A DNA stretch of 64,000 bases from a virus. The number at the start of each line of letters is the position of its first letter. Position 1 is the stretch's first letter. Position numbers and translations under genes: made by a program. This document shows positions 44,501 to 53,495 of the stretch, in pieces. The notes below the pieces were generated by a model. That model was not told the origin of the DNA and did no database searches. It saw nothing but the letters and a program-made list of their open reading frames with translations. The DNA lies in IMG/VR virus record IMGVR_UViG_3300035666_000004, positions 1 through 64,000 of that record; one strand, 5' to 3'.

Positions 44501-46502
44501 CGATTGAATTAACTAGTTGTCTTGTGTTCCAATAAAGAGAATACGCACCAGTTGAGTCAGATAAATTCCTACTATCCCAGTCTAATGAAGCAGACCCGTC
44601 TGTTGCAATTAAAAGATTATTAATTACGTCAATAGCTGTGTTGTCTAAAGCATTTTGTATAGAACCAATGTAGGCTAAATTCCAAGGTTTAAGTAAGCTT
44701 CCTAAATTAATAGAAGTAGTACTAGGAATTAAATCTTGATTAACTGAGGTTGGAGAAGTTAAGTTAGATAAAGATTTATTAGCACCAGTACCAGCAGGAG
44801 TAGACCAAGTGAGATTTCCTGCACCATCATTAGTTAATACTGTAGCCGCCGCGCCTTGTGCACCAGGTAAAGTTAAAGTGTGTGATGTAATTGCAGCAGT
44901 TCCAGCCGGAGCTGTTAATGTTAAAACATTTCCATCTAAATCATTGAAGTTATAATTTGAGCTATATACATTAGCCCAAACCGCATTATCAACAACACTT
45001 CCGAGATCAACACCAGTTTGGAGTGGTAATAATTTAGTTTGAATACCAACGCCGTATTGGTTCCAAGATAATGCAATTTGAGTACCAGAATCTTTTAAGT
45101 ATCTGGTATGAGTTAAACCAGTATCGCTAATATCAATTGCTGCAGTGTTATCTATTGCAAACAATCTTTTAACGAAAATATTATTCCAATATCTTGCACT
45201 TGAACCCATATTTAATGAACTAAGCTGTGGTACCAAATCTTGGTTAACTGAAGTAGGAGAAGTTAAGTTAGAAAGAGCAGTATTAGCGCCAGTCGTTGCA
45301 GGAGTAGTCCAAGAAAGATTGCCAGAACCATCAGAAGTTAACACTTGACCAGCGTCACCATCATCGGATGGCAATGTTAATGTAAAATCAGCTGCAAATG
45401 TGTCTGGAGCTTTTAAAGTAATTGAATTAGTTGAAGTTGAATCTACAAACTTATAATTAAGGCCATAGATAGATTCCCAATATTTTTCAAGACTACCAAA
45501 ATTTAAAATATTACTTGCCGGAACAAGATCCAAATAAGAAACTACGCCAGGGTTAACTGAGTTAGCCCACTCAAGTGCTGTGCCACCTACAGAATCAGTT
45601 AAAACCCTAGCAAATGGATTAATAGAATCAACTAGGTAGCTGTCTCTAATTCTACCTACGTATAAATTGTTCCAAGCCTTTAAGTTAGTGCCTAAATTTT
45701 GCAATTGATCATTAAAAGGAATTAAATCTTGATTAATAGAAGTAGGTAAAGTTAAATTAGATAAACTAGTATTAGCTCCAGTTCCAGAAGGTGTTGTCCA
45801 AGAAAGATTGCCAGATATGTCAGTAGTAAGTACTTGGCCGTTTGATCCTACAGCAGATGGCATAGTCAAAGTATATGGAGTAGTAGCATCTGCAGCTTTA
45901 ATGGTTAGTATGCCAGTAGTGGAACCTTTTAATTTTTGGTTATAAGTCCACGTTTCAAGCCAAGGAGTTAAAGAAGTACCCAAGGTTTTAGTAGTATCAG
46001 AAGCAACTAAACTTTGGTTAATAGACGTAGGTGAAGTTAAGTTAGAAAGAGAAGTATTAGCACCAGAAACTGCTGCAGCCCATTTTAAACCAGTTGCTGT
46101 AGTTGAATCAGCAGTTAATACATAATCGTTTAAACCAACAGGTAATACAGTTGGTACAGTGGCATTTCTAACGATAATGTCACCTTTAGCAGTCATTAAT
46201 GATTTTTCTATTTTAGAATTTAATTGATTTTGAATTGAAGATGTGGCATCTAGATAAGCTAGAACTGTAGAATCAACTGTAGAAGCTTCAATTAATCCAG
46301 TAATACTGTTACTTTGTAAGATTTTACCTAAAGTATAAGCTTTTAATGGATCGCCGTATGTAGTCCATTGATTATCTTGATAAAATTGGAATTTTCCTTG
46401 CGTTCCATCAAAATAAATATCACCGTTTAGTGGTGATAATGGAGCTGAAGTTAAAGATCCTAGAGTTAAACCGTGCCTTACGCCAAAAAAATTGATTGCC
46501 AT
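41511..46502 (-). CDS. Giant repetitive tail fibre, 1663 aa
   Basis: The N-terminal fibre module (LTSAPLSPLNGDIYFDG) probably anchors it. The shaft has seven units headed by GANxxLSNLTSPTSxNQDL, each followed by NLGS/LGTxxxPWN and a TLPxxxGxxGxVLTxDGxGxLSW strand block. The C-terminus (TITLPSPTGLSGKVFNIKK...VWFII) matches that of the 480-aa fibre and is likely a beta-rich trimerisation tip. The element at 46548 and terminator at 46558 separate it from the gene before. Confidence 0.85.
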   Translation of the reverse strand: MAINFFGVRHGLTLGSLTSAPLSPLNGDIYFDGTQGKFQFYQDNQWTTYGDPLKAYTLGKILQSNSITGLIEASTVDSTVLAYLDATSSIQNQLNSKIEKSLMTAKGDIIVRNATVPTVLPVGLNDYVLTADSTTATGLKWAAAVSGANTSLSNLTSPTSINQSLVASDTTKTLGTSLTPWLETWTYNQKLKGSTTGILTIKAADATTPYTLTMPSAVGSNGQVLTTDISGNLSWTTPSGTGANTSLSNLTLPTSINQDLIPFNDQLQNLGTNLKAWNNLYVGRIRDSYLVDSINPFARVLTDSVGGTALEWANSVNPGVVSYLDLVPASNILNFGSLEKYWESIYGLNYKFVDSTSTNSITLKAPDTFAADFTLTLPSDDGDAGQVLTSDGSGNLSWTTPATTGANTALSNLTSPTSVNQDLVPQLSSLNMGSSARYWNNIFVKRLFAIDNTAAIDISDTGLTHTRYLKDSGTQIALSWNQYGVGIQTKLLPLQTGVDLGSVVDNAVWANVYSSNYNFNDLDGNVLTLTAPAGTAAITSHTLTLPGAQGAAATVLTNDGAGNLTWSTPAGTGANKSLSNLTSPTSVNQDLIPSTTSINLGSLLKPWNLAYIGSIQNALDNTAIDVINNLLIATDGSASLDWDSRNLSDSTGAYSLYWNTRQLVNSIGDIILDWSGLSDLSIYKNIIPASGYTPTLGTNSAPWTNVYTKGLKFLDSTIHEISIVAPTTVTAYTLTLPSAHGSNGEVLTTDGTGHLSWGTPAGTGANKSLSNLTSPTSVNQDLIPSTTSMNLGSLAKPWNLTYIGSIQNALDNTAIDVINNSLVATDGNISLDWSARKIYDLSGSVSLDWSSISYIASNKDIVPISGLSNDLGTNISPWNYVKTGTVSLVNASAHSVNITVPSSITPHNLVMPSTQGAVSTVLTNDGSGNLSWTTVSGTGANTALSNLTSPTAVSQDLIAGTSGLNLGNNTTRWNSLHVNTISNTSNTTAINLSNDRLFDSSTNLSLDWNNRYLVDGVGDIAAHWGSRYLQDASNHTSLDWLNRYLYDSAGSLSLQWSGTTEIFSYKNIIPDSAFSRSLGTSLNPWGSTYSSSFRFVDAGSNVISLLSPSTITPYSLTMPPAQGAASTVLTNDGFGTLSWATPSGSGANTTLSNLTSPTSVNQDLIPSANNTHDLGSTAKIWGNLYTSSLKDTSDVLILDTASRELYDSSGVSSILFGTRSLIDSSGIASVNYGSRTLYNSSGNVLDWSGFSEAVVHKNLIPAGNLSQSLGDANYGWLNTHTKNVVLHDASTHTVTLTAPSSVTSYTLTLPAAQGASGQTLTNDGLGDLSWTTPVPFASPTFTGTVTTTDIKATNLASASDTARGIVYTDTLGNLEIDTLDLIWDETNKRLGINQQGSVSSATVDIHSTTFTVPIAQFNQKSTTQNSSSGSIIQLQTDPSAAMLSGSRIGVIQFAGATDASHTTAIGSGINSIATENWTSSANGSKMGFYTTLNGTTGRVLALQLDHNQNASFSANVSITGTTSLSKEIVATQITTPTSPSAGTNKIYAKSDNKLYILNSAGVESQVGGGATSYLSVIVNSSSTYALTSSNDVLVCDCTSTSQTITLPSPTGLSGKVFNIKKTDSTANTITISGGTIDSDGAIIISAKNESKTLVTDGSVWFII

Positions 46503-46547
46503 CTTTGATTCCTACTATCCTCAAAAATTAATATTCTGTTGTAGATT

Positions 46548-46557
46548 AGATTAGGCT
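46548..46557 (-). promoter_or_regulatory. Candidate late promoter AGCCTAATCT
   Basis: Minus-strand AGCCTAATCT, 46 bases before the ATG at 46502, directly after the U tract of the terminator at 46558-46589. Confidence 0.52.
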
Positions 46558-46589
46558 AAAAAAAAGGGCCCAAGGTTTCCCTTGAGCCC
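46558..46589 (-). terminator. Rho-independent terminator with GAAA tetraloop
   Basis: Minus-strand stem GGGCTCAAGG / CCTTGGGCCC (one G-U), GAAA loop, then T8. It ends the 716-aa fibre transcript. Confidence 0.88.
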
Positions 46590-46616
46590 TAGATTTAGTT
46601 AGATTTTAACTAAAGA

Positions 46617-48767
46617 TTAGTTGCCAATTCTGTCTACAGTAACATAATTCTCTGTAGACGAGCCAGTTGTGCTTCTTGTTGCTCCAGAGGTTTGTTTAGC
46701 CGTTATGCGGCAACCTTCTCCTGCTAAAAGTCTAATTGTAACAGTTCCAGATATTCCAGGAAAAGAATTACCTGTTCCAAAAGTATCAATCCTAGACATT
46801 TTAGTATCTACAGTCGATGACCCACTAATAGCTATTTTTTCAAGACTCATATCCATAGAAAATGCCACTGTATTTGCTAAAGTAACATTTATAATAATAC
46901 CAGATGAAATTTGATAAATACCAGAAACGGGGGCTACGAATTTCCATCCGCCGACTGTAGGAGTCACAGCTGAATGGGTATCCCAAGATTTCTGTGCAAA
47001 ATCAATTCTTGTAGCTATATCATTAGTCATGGATGAAGCAGAATTAGAAACATATTTAGCACTTACAGTCTCAGTCGCAGCTATAGTAGCTGGACCTGAA
47101 AGTCTTTGGATTTCAAGATGTGACCAAGCAGCAGTTACGGAACCAGGTTCTAATACAGCAGCGCCTGAATTTTGCCATATTTGAACTTGAATTAAATCTC
47201 CAGCAACAAAATTTTGGATAGCGCTTGCATTGATATTTGCTCCGCTTGTCGTTGTTCCATCATTTGCACCATTACCAATAGATGCACCATTTTTTGAAAT
47301 CAAAACTTGTTTAGAACCATTAGAAGGACCAAAGAAAAAGCCACAGCTAATTGAGTAAGTGCCAGACACAGGTACAACGTAAGCTGGAGCAGTTGTCCAA
47401 CTTCCAGCACTGTAACCTACACCTGAACGCCAAGCTGAGTGTGTATCAACATACGCAGATGTGAAATCAACATAAGTGTATGTTGTGTTCGGCACACTGA
47501 TTTGAGCGCCAGAAGCTCTAGATAAAGCCACCACACGCGTGTCAGTATCAGCACTCATCACAGAGTTTGATGACCAGCCGACGATTGGTAACTCAAAACT
47601 AAAATCAATTATATCGCCAGAATTATAAGTAAAAGGAGTTGTGTTAGAAATCGCCGTTTGAACAGCAGGATCGGCACTAGATCCAGCGTCAGAAGTATTT
47701 GTAACCGTAGATACTAATTCAATTTTTGCCGATGACTTCACATATCTAACAACGCCTAAATAATTATTTACACCTGTGTCGCCAAACCTAACAATTCCAC
47801 AAAATATTTGATTTGACGATGCAATTGCAGAATCATTAACAGAAAATCCACTCGGCAAAGATACATATAGTGTTGTAAATGCGGCACTTGCTGCACTAAA
47901 TGTTATTTGTCCATTAACTTTAATATTTTGCCCGACCTGCATCCAATATGCTGAAGTAGTAGTGTTAGTAATAGATCCCGTAGCTGTAGATAAAGTCGGC
48001 GTATATAATTTTGCATCACTCATTGCTGGACCGTAAGACACGCTTTGTGGACCGAAGTAGAAACTATCCCATAACATTGCAACAGCACCACTTGTATTAG
48101 CAGTAATACAGATGATAGCAACTCTTACAGTAGTAGCGTTACTTGGAGTTTGGAATGTAGCAGTACATTTTCCTACTCCGCTTCCTTGTACCATGTTGTA
48201 AACGCCAGCCGGTTGAATCCAAGCTGAGTTTGCGTTATCATAGATATAAACTGCCCAAGTATTTGAACTTGTCCCAGAAAAGTTCATCAAAGAACTTCCA
48301 GTAGTTGCAGAGTAAGAGAAACTTACTTGCATTACTTTAGCTTTATCTTCAGGAGCAACAGTCATGTTGTTAGAGATAAAACCGTGGCCAGCAGTGATAG
48401 TGCCAGATCCGATAGCAGTTTGTAAACTATATCCACCAGCTAATGCGCCAGAAGAAGTAGTGTTAAAAGTAGTAATAGAAGCAGCACCTGCAGTGATTGC
48501 TCCAGTAGGGATTTTGCTAGTCAATGTAGTATTGAATAATGAGAACATTCCTGTTCCATTGCTTTCAAAACCAGCACCAGCAAGGTAATTTTTACCTAAA
48601 GCTGGTTCGTTAACTAATTGCCAATAACCAGAAGCTAAATCTGATTCAAATACACTTGCAGTGTGAAATGCAATACAAGTGTACATGTTTTTCCCATATT
48701 TTGTTGTGTCATTTACTCCGTAAACGATGCCAGCGGCCCATTTACTTGTGTCTGGTGTAAAACTCAT
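46617..48767 (-). CDS. Tail protein with carbohydrate-binding and C1q-like domains, 716 aa
   Basis: Residues 5-50 (WAAGIVYGVNDTTKYGKNMYTC) resemble a small chitin-binding-type module (W, gap, Y, CIAFH). The middle is beta-rich. Two C1q/TNF-like repeats fill the C-terminus, each with D..SAW/SAV and PVSGxYxIS (near residues 430-560 and 600-715). It lacks the shared NGDIYYDS anchor module. A receptor-binding role is likely. Confidence 0.7.
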   Translation of the reverse strand: MSFTPDTSKWAAGIVYGVNDTTKYGKNMYTCIAFHTASVFESDLASGYWQLVNEPALGKNYLAGAGFESNGTGMFSLFNTTLTSKIPTGAITAGAASITTFNTTSSGALAGGYSLQTAIGSGTITAGHGFISNNMTVAPEDKAKVMQVSFSYSATTGSSLMNFSGTSSNTWAVYIYDNANSAWIQPAGVYNMVQGSGVGKCTATFQTPSNATTVRVAIICITANTSGAVAMLWDSFYFGPQSVSYGPAMSDAKLYTPTLSTATGSITNTTTSAYWMQVGQNIKVNGQITFSAASAAFTTLYVSLPSGFSVNDSAIASSNQIFCGIVRFGDTGVNNYLGVVRYVKSSAKIELVSTVTNTSDAGSSADPAVQTAISNTTPFTYNSGDIIDFSFELPIVGWSSNSVMSADTDTRVVALSRASGAQISVPNTTYTYVDFTSAYVDTHSAWRSGVGYSAGSWTTAPAYVVPVSGTYSISCGFFFGPSNGSKQVLISKNGASIGNGANDGTTTSGANINASAIQNFVAGDLIQVQIWQNSGAAVLEPGSVTAAWSHLEIQRLSGPATIAATETVSAKYVSNSASSMTNDIATRIDFAQKSWDTHSAVTPTVGGWKFVAPVSGIYQISSGIIINVTLANTVAFSMDMSLEKIAISGSSTVDTKMSRIDTFGTGNSFPGISGTVTIRLLAGEGCRITAKQTSGATRSTTGSSTENYVTVDRIGN

Positions 48768-48777
48768 AAAAATCTCC

Positions 48778-50220
48778 TTAAATTAAAAACCAGTTAGCCC
48801 CGTCAGAGACAAGGGTAATATTTTGATATTGTGTTGTAATAACTTTGCTAGTAGCGCCATCAATTGTTTGTGCAGCAACAGCAGAAACAGTGATTGCGTT
48901 TGCAGTAGCGTCTGTTTTTTTGATGTCTAATTTTTTACCAGTGTAGCCTACAGCAGTTGGTAAAGTAATAGTAATCGCATTAGCAGCGCCAGAAGCTAAG
49001 ATAACTCCGTTAGATGCAGTAGCTGTGTAAGTAGCAGCAGTTACAGTATCAACAGCAACATTTGAACTTGCGCCAGCAACAGCAGAATCTACATAAGCAG
49101 TAGTAGCTTTTCCAGCAACAGCAGCAGTAATAGCAGCATCACGTGCAGAAGCTTCAGCAGCTACAGCAGTAGTGATTTCACTAAAAGCAGCATTAACAGC
49201 AATTTGACGAGAAGAAACTTCAGCATCAACGAGGTTGTAAGTATATGTATGGGCAGTGTTAATAGCATAAGCGCCCATTTCATCAACATAAGTTTTAACA
49301 ATATATGAAGATGGAACTTTTGCGATTGATGGACTAGGGCCCCCAGTTAAAGTAAAGGCAACATTGTCTAAATAAGATAAAGGCATTTTAGAACTAGCTA
49401 AGCTAGTAATAGCATTATTTAAATTAGTGTCAGCAGCTTCAAACGCAGCAACAACTTCGCTCAATGAATCAAGAGAAGTAGGATCAATGTTAGAGAGAAC
49501 ATTGTCGATTTGGCTTTGTAAGCTAGCATCAGCAGCATCTACATAAGCAGTAGTAGCTTTACCAGCAACAGCAGCGTCTGCATAAGCTTCAGTAGCTTTT
49601 CCAGCAACAGCAGCGTCTACATAAGCTTTAACAGCTTTTTGAGAAGCAACCTTAACATCTGAATTAGCAACAAAAGTACCATCAGTGTCTAAATAAGAAA
49701 GTGGCATTTGAGCAACATCAGAAACATTGCTTAAACTAACCATAGCTTTAGTTAATGCAGGCATTTGAGTTGATTCAAGTTTACCATCAGCATCTAAAGT
49801 AGCAATACCAAGAGCGATACCTTTTTCTGAAGAATCAACTTTAGCAGCTAAACCTGGAACAGTTGGGGCACTAGCAGTTCCGCCTAAATCACCAGCTAAT
49901 TGGATTAATCCAAGTGCAGATGCAGTCGCTGGAGAAGCACTGCTTCCGCCACCGCTAGCTTGACCTGTGTAAGCTGTAGTTTGTTCAGAACCATCTGGGA
50001 ATACTAGAGCGCCTTGTGCAGTGAAAACACTACCGCTAGAAGAAGAACTTCCGGCTAACTCTACCCATTGGTTTATTTTGTAAATTTTGACTTTACCATC
50101 TGTTGAATCATAATATATATCCCCATTAACTGGTTCAGTTGGGGCACTTGATTGTGGTTTTAATACTAAGCCTTTATTTAAATAAAGACTTGAACTAATA
50201 CCAAGAAAACGACGTGACAT
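48778..50220 (-). CDS. Tail fibre protein, 480 aa
   Basis: Standard N-terminal module (VLKPQSSAPTEPVNGDIYYD), a middle region with QMPLSYLDTDGTF, SQKAVKAYVD and a LDSLSEVVAAFEAAD block shared with the 547- and 1730-aa fibres, and a C-terminal tip (NAITITLPTAVGYTGKKLD...WFLI) shared with the 1663-aa fibre. A mosaic of fibre modules. Confidence 0.82.
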   Translation of the reverse strand: MSRRFLGISSSLYLNKGLVLKPQSSAPTEPVNGDIYYDSTDGKVKIYKINQWVELAGSSSSSGSVFTAQGALVFPDGSEQTTAYTGQASGGGSSASPATASALGLIQLAGDLGGTASAPTVPGLAAKVDSSEKGIALGIATLDADGKLESTQMPALTKAMVSLSNVSDVAQMPLSYLDTDGTFVANSDVKVASQKAVKAYVDAAVAGKATEAYADAAVAGKATTAYVDAADASLQSQIDNVLSNIDPTSLDSLSEVVAAFEAADTNLNNAITSLASSKMPLSYLDNVAFTLTGGPSPSIAKVPSSYIVKTYVDEMGAYAINTAHTYTYNLVDAEVSSRQIAVNAAFSEITTAVAAEASARDAAITAAVAGKATTAYVDSAVAGASSNVAVDTVTAATYTATASNGVILASGAANAITITLPTAVGYTGKKLDIKKTDATANAITVSAVAAQTIDGATSKVITTQYQNITLVSDGANWFLI

Positions 50221-50252
50221 TTTATATCTCCTGTTTCATCGTATGTTAATAT

Positions 50253-50275
50253 CTGCGCAGTAAAATACTACGCAG
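50253..50275 (-). promoter_or_regulatory. Leader stem-loop of the 480-aa fibre gene
   Basis: CTGCGCAG-TAAAATA-CTACGCAG, an 8-bp stem with one G-U, between the late element (50279) and the ATG. Similar leader hairpins occur before 58688 and 41348. Confidence 0.5.
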
Positions 50276-50278
50276 TTT

Positions 50279-50288
50279 AGATTAAGCT
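50279..50288 (-). promoter_or_regulatory. Candidate late promoter AGCTTAATCT
   Basis: A one-base variant of AGCCTAATCT, 59 bases upstream of the ATG at 50220. It is part of a small palindrome AGATTA-AGC-TAATCT. Confidence 0.45.
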
Positions 50289-50312
50289 AATCTTAACCTG
50301 TTTTGTAACTAT

Positions 50313-50657
50313 TTAAATAGTGACAGTTTTTTCAACTCCCACTAATACTTCTAACCCAGACATAGACGTGTCTATTTGTGGGTTAATAATGCTCTCCTGC
50401 AATTCAAGCCATTGAACCGGAGCATGTCGTAAAATATATTGGTCAAGCTCTTCTCCAGTTGGAGATGGTGTTTGCCAAATATTAATGTTGTAATCTGTTC
50501 TGCAACTTTTTACAGTTCCATCATCATTTTTTTCAACTGTTCCATCTGTATATTTAACAGATGACAGCATTTCCTCTGTTAATACATCAGTATAAAATCT
50601 GACTATTATAGAATGCTCTGTTGTATCTATTTGTAATATTTTGTATTTAATGTTCAT
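50313..50657 (-). CDS. Small tail-cluster protein, 114 aa
   Basis: Not firmly recognised. YKILQIDTTEHSIIVRFYTD and SCRTDYNINIW are strand-rich. It sits between fibre and glycine-rich adhesin genes, so a fibre chaperone or small tail component is plausible. Confidence 0.58.
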   Translation of the reverse strand: MNIKYKILQIDTTEHSIIVRFYTDVLTEEMLSSVKYTDGTVEKNDDGTVKSCRTDYNINIWQTPSPTGEELDQYILRHAPVQWLELQESIINPQIDTSMSGLEVLVGVEKTVTI

Positions 50658-50668
50658 AAAATCTCCTT

Positions 50669-51745
50669 TTATACTTTCGTTCCATTAACTGTGCCTAAAT
50701 TTAACCATGTTATATTAGAATCGTTTGATACACTGTATCCTCGCGATCCACTTGCTCCAGTAGCGCCATTGGTTCCGACCAATGTAGTGCCTTTTACGCC
50801 GCCAGCTGCTCCGAAACTATTTCCTACCCCAGGTGTAATAGCTAGGGTCCAAAATGTTCCTCCATCAGTTTTTGTAGAGTATCCACCAACAGTTCCGTTC
50901 TCTTCACGATTGCCGCCTCTTCCGCCATTACCATTAAAATAATTAGTATTAAAATTACTATAATCTCGGCTTCCGCCAGCACCATATGTAAATGAAGATC
51001 CGTTTCCGCCAATTAAATTATCTGTAATAGTAGGCTGATTCGCTGTAGATACGCTATATTGCCACCATCCTGAGTGACCTCCAAGTCCTCCAGTTGATCC
51101 GCTTCCGCCGCCTCCGCCGCCTCCGCTAATATAAGTTGTAGATCCTCCCCCAACAGGTCCATTTCTACCACATGCGCCTCCGCCGCCTCCGCCTCCGCCG
51201 CCGGGAGCTGTGGCACCAGTTCCGCCAGCACCGCCAATTCCGCCAGCTCCGCCAGTAATATTTCCATAATTTTTTAGACATGTAACAATTCTATTAGAAT
51301 TAGTACCTAAAAATGCAATTCCGCCATCTCCTCCGGCATAACCGTTACCGCCGTTTGCAGAAAGACCAGATTGCGCAACTCCATTTCCACCAGAAGATCC
51401 TGCAGTTGGGCTAAAAGCAACACGGCTTGCATTCCAACCTCCGCCAATTCCACCAGCTCCACCAGCACCACTAGTGACAGAACCGTTACTTCCGGTACTA
51501 CCAGTTCGTCCAGTTGCGCCAACAATTGTTCCACTGTTAAGTATATGTATCCATGACGCAGCATTCCAATCAGATCCGACTGTAAATGCTGGCGTACTTA
51601 TATTCGATGCAGAAACAGTTCCAGTTACAGTTACGTGACAAGCAACTGGCTCCTTTAAAGAACCTGCAGCAGTATATAAATTATAATCTGTCGCAGAAGC
51701 AACATTTACCACGACTGTTCGTGGTGGTAAAAACATGATAGCCAT
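50669..51745 (-). CDS. Glycine-rich tail adhesin (gp38-like), 358 aa
   Basis: A beta-rich N-terminal 85 residues (VTVTGTVSASN, SWIHILNSGTIVG), then about 270 residues very rich in Gly, with tracts such as GGGGGGGGGACG and GGGGGGGSGSTGG broken by Asn/Thr/Ser loops. This fits the polyglycine-helix sandwich of gp38-type receptor-binding tips in T4-like phages, where the loops contact the receptor. It overlaps the end of the 547-aa fibre gene (ATG/stop), supporting joint action at a fibre tip. Confidence 0.78.
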   Translation of the reverse strand: MAIMFLPPRTVVVNVASATDYNLYTAAGSLKEPVACHVTVTGTVSASNISTPAFTVGSDWNAASWIHILNSGTIVGATGRTGSTGSNGSVTSGAGGAGGIGGGWNASRVAFSPTAGSSGGNGVAQSGLSANGGNGYAGGDGGIAFLGTNSNRIVTCLKNYGNITGGAGGIGGAGGTGATAPGGGGGGGGGACGRNGPVGGGSTTYISGGGGGGGSGSTGGLGGHSGWWQYSVSTANQPTITDNLIGGNGSSFTYGAGGSRDYSNFNTNYFNGNGGRGGNREENGTVGGYSTKTDGGTFWTLAITPGVGNSFGAAGGVKGTTLVGTNGATGASGSRGYSVSNDSNITWLNLGTVNGTKV

Positions 51746-53388
51746 TACGCAATACCTCTTAAGTAACTTCCGATCAAAATAGATCCATCGTAATAAAAAG
51801 AGATCAAGTCTATGCTATTTGCAGAAGTTGATAAAACCGGAACTGCTCCTGCTGGCCATTTAAACATGCTATCCCAAGTAATCATTCTGCTACCAGTTGA
51901 ATCTTGGATTACTTTTAATACATAAGTAGCGCCATTTTTAAGATTAGTTGGATTTGCCATAGTAGTATTACCAGTTAAAGTAAGAACAGCTCCTCCACCA
52001 TTATCTGCGTTCCAATTTGTAGTTGCACCAAAAGTTAAATTTTGAGTAGTCCAAGTTGGATTAGTCAAAGTTGGATTTGGAGTAGAAGATGCAGCAGGAG
52101 TTACCCAGCTAGCAGTTGTTCCGTCTGTTTGTAAAACTTTACCAGAATTAGATGTTTGAGCTGGCAATAATGCATTCAAAGCACCAGCGGCAGTAGTTTG
52201 TCCAGTACCACCAGCAGAAATAGCTAGCGTTCCAGTCAATGATGATAAAGCAAGTCCAGTAACTGTTCCAGAAAAAGTTGGACTAGAAATAGTTGGACTT
52301 GTTAAAGTTTTGTTAGTTAATGTCGCAACTGCGCTATTTTTTGTAGCATCAGATGTATTGTCTACATTTCCTAAACCAACATCGCTAGCAGAAATTGTAA
52401 TATTTGAACTTAATACGTGACCGTTTACAGTTGTAGTTTTAGCTACTTTAGTATCAGCATAAACTTTAGTAGCTGCTTGAGAAGCAATTTTAATATCTGA
52501 ATTGGCAGCAAAAGTTGAATCAGTATCTAAATAAGATAAAGGAATTTTTGTACTAGCAGCTGTAGATGCAGAACTAGCTAAGCTAGTAATAGCATTATTT
52601 AAGTTACTATCAGCAGCTTCAAAAGCAGCAACAACTTCACTTAAAGAATCAAGAGAAGCAGGATCAGTATTAGAAATAATGTTTGTAATTTGAGTTTGTA
52701 AATCAGTAACAGAAGCTGTACGAGAAGTAGCTTCGGCAGCTACAGCAGCATCTACATAAGCTTCGGTAGTTTTACCAGCTACAGCATCGTCAACATAAAT
52801 TTTAACAGCAGCTTGAGAAGCAACCTTAACATCTGAATTAGCAGCAAAAGTGCCGTCAACATCTAAATAAGAAAGTGGCATTTGAGCAACGTTATCAACA
52901 TTACCAAGACCAACATCTTCTTTTGTTACTGTTGTAGTACCAGCAGATCCGCCCATTAAATTAATAGCAGCAATTTGAAGATCAACATAAGATTTAACAG
53001 CTTTTTGAGAAGGAACTTTAGCATCTGAATTATCAGCTAAATTACTATTAGTATCTAAAAAATAAAGAGGCATTTGAGCAACATTAGATACATTACCCAA
53101 TCCAACCATTGCAGCAGTAATACCAGAAACTGTACCAGTAAAAGTTGGAGAAGCAAGAGGAGCCTTTAAATCTAAACTAGAATAAATTCCATATAAATCT
53201 ACAGATGAAGAAGTAGCTCCGAGATCGCTCCATGAACCGTTTTCATATTTTTGGAATTTATTTAAAACACTATTGTAATACATATCACCATTCATAGCTG
53301 GTGACGGTGCAGTTGCCATTGGTTTAAACGTCAATCCATTAGATAGATAGACATTTGAACTTAATGTAAGAAATCTACGTATAGCCAT
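51745..53388 (-). CDS. Tail fibre protein, 547 aa
   Basis: Shared N-terminal module (LTFKPMATAPSPAMNGDMYYN), two NVAQMPLxxLD blocks, a SQAAVKIYVDD coil, a SNTDPASLDSLSEVVAAFEAAD block and a strand-rich C-terminus (TTNWNADNGGGAVLTLTGNTT) that differs from the other fibres. The gene is coupled by overlap to the glycine-rich adhesin, which may cap it. Confidence 0.82.
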   Translation of the reverse strand: MAIRRFLTLSSNVYLSNGLTFKPMATAPSPAMNGDMYYNSVLNKFQKYENGSWSDLGATSSSVDLYGIYSSLDLKAPLASPTFTGTVSGITAAMVGLGNVSNVAQMPLYFLDTNSNLADNSDAKVPSQKAVKSYVDLQIAAINLMGGSAGTTTVTKEDVGLGNVDNVAQMPLSYLDVDGTFAANSDVKVASQAAVKIYVDDAVAGKTTEAYVDAAVAAEATSRTASVTDLQTQITNIISNTDPASLDSLSEVVAAFEAADSNLNNAITSLASSASTAASTKIPLSYLDTDSTFAANSDIKIASQAATKVYADTKVAKTTTVNGHVLSSNITISASDVGLGNVDNTSDATKNSAVATLTNKTLTSPTISSPTFSGTVTGLALSSLTGTLAISAGGTGQTTAAGALNALLPAQTSNSGKVLQTDGTTASWVTPAASSTPNPTLTNPTWTTQNLTFGATTNWNADNGGGAVLTLTGNTTMANPTNLKNGATYVLKVIQDSTGSRMITWDSMFKWPAGAVPVLSTSANSIDLISFYYDGSILIGSYLRGIA

Positions 53389-53445
53389 TTCGTTTTCCTT
53401 TTTAATATCTTGCCTTTATTAGCAAGGTTGTATAATTACAATAAA

Positions 53446-53470
53446 GGGACCGAAGAAAATCCTCGGTCCC
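53446..53470 (-). terminator. Terminator after the 1730-aa fibre gene
   Basis: Minus-strand GGGACCGA / TCGGTCCC stem followed by TTTATT. It lies 26 bases after the fibre stop codon. Confidence 0.7.
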
Positions 53471-53495
53471 ACAATCTAACTATACAGTCAAATTA

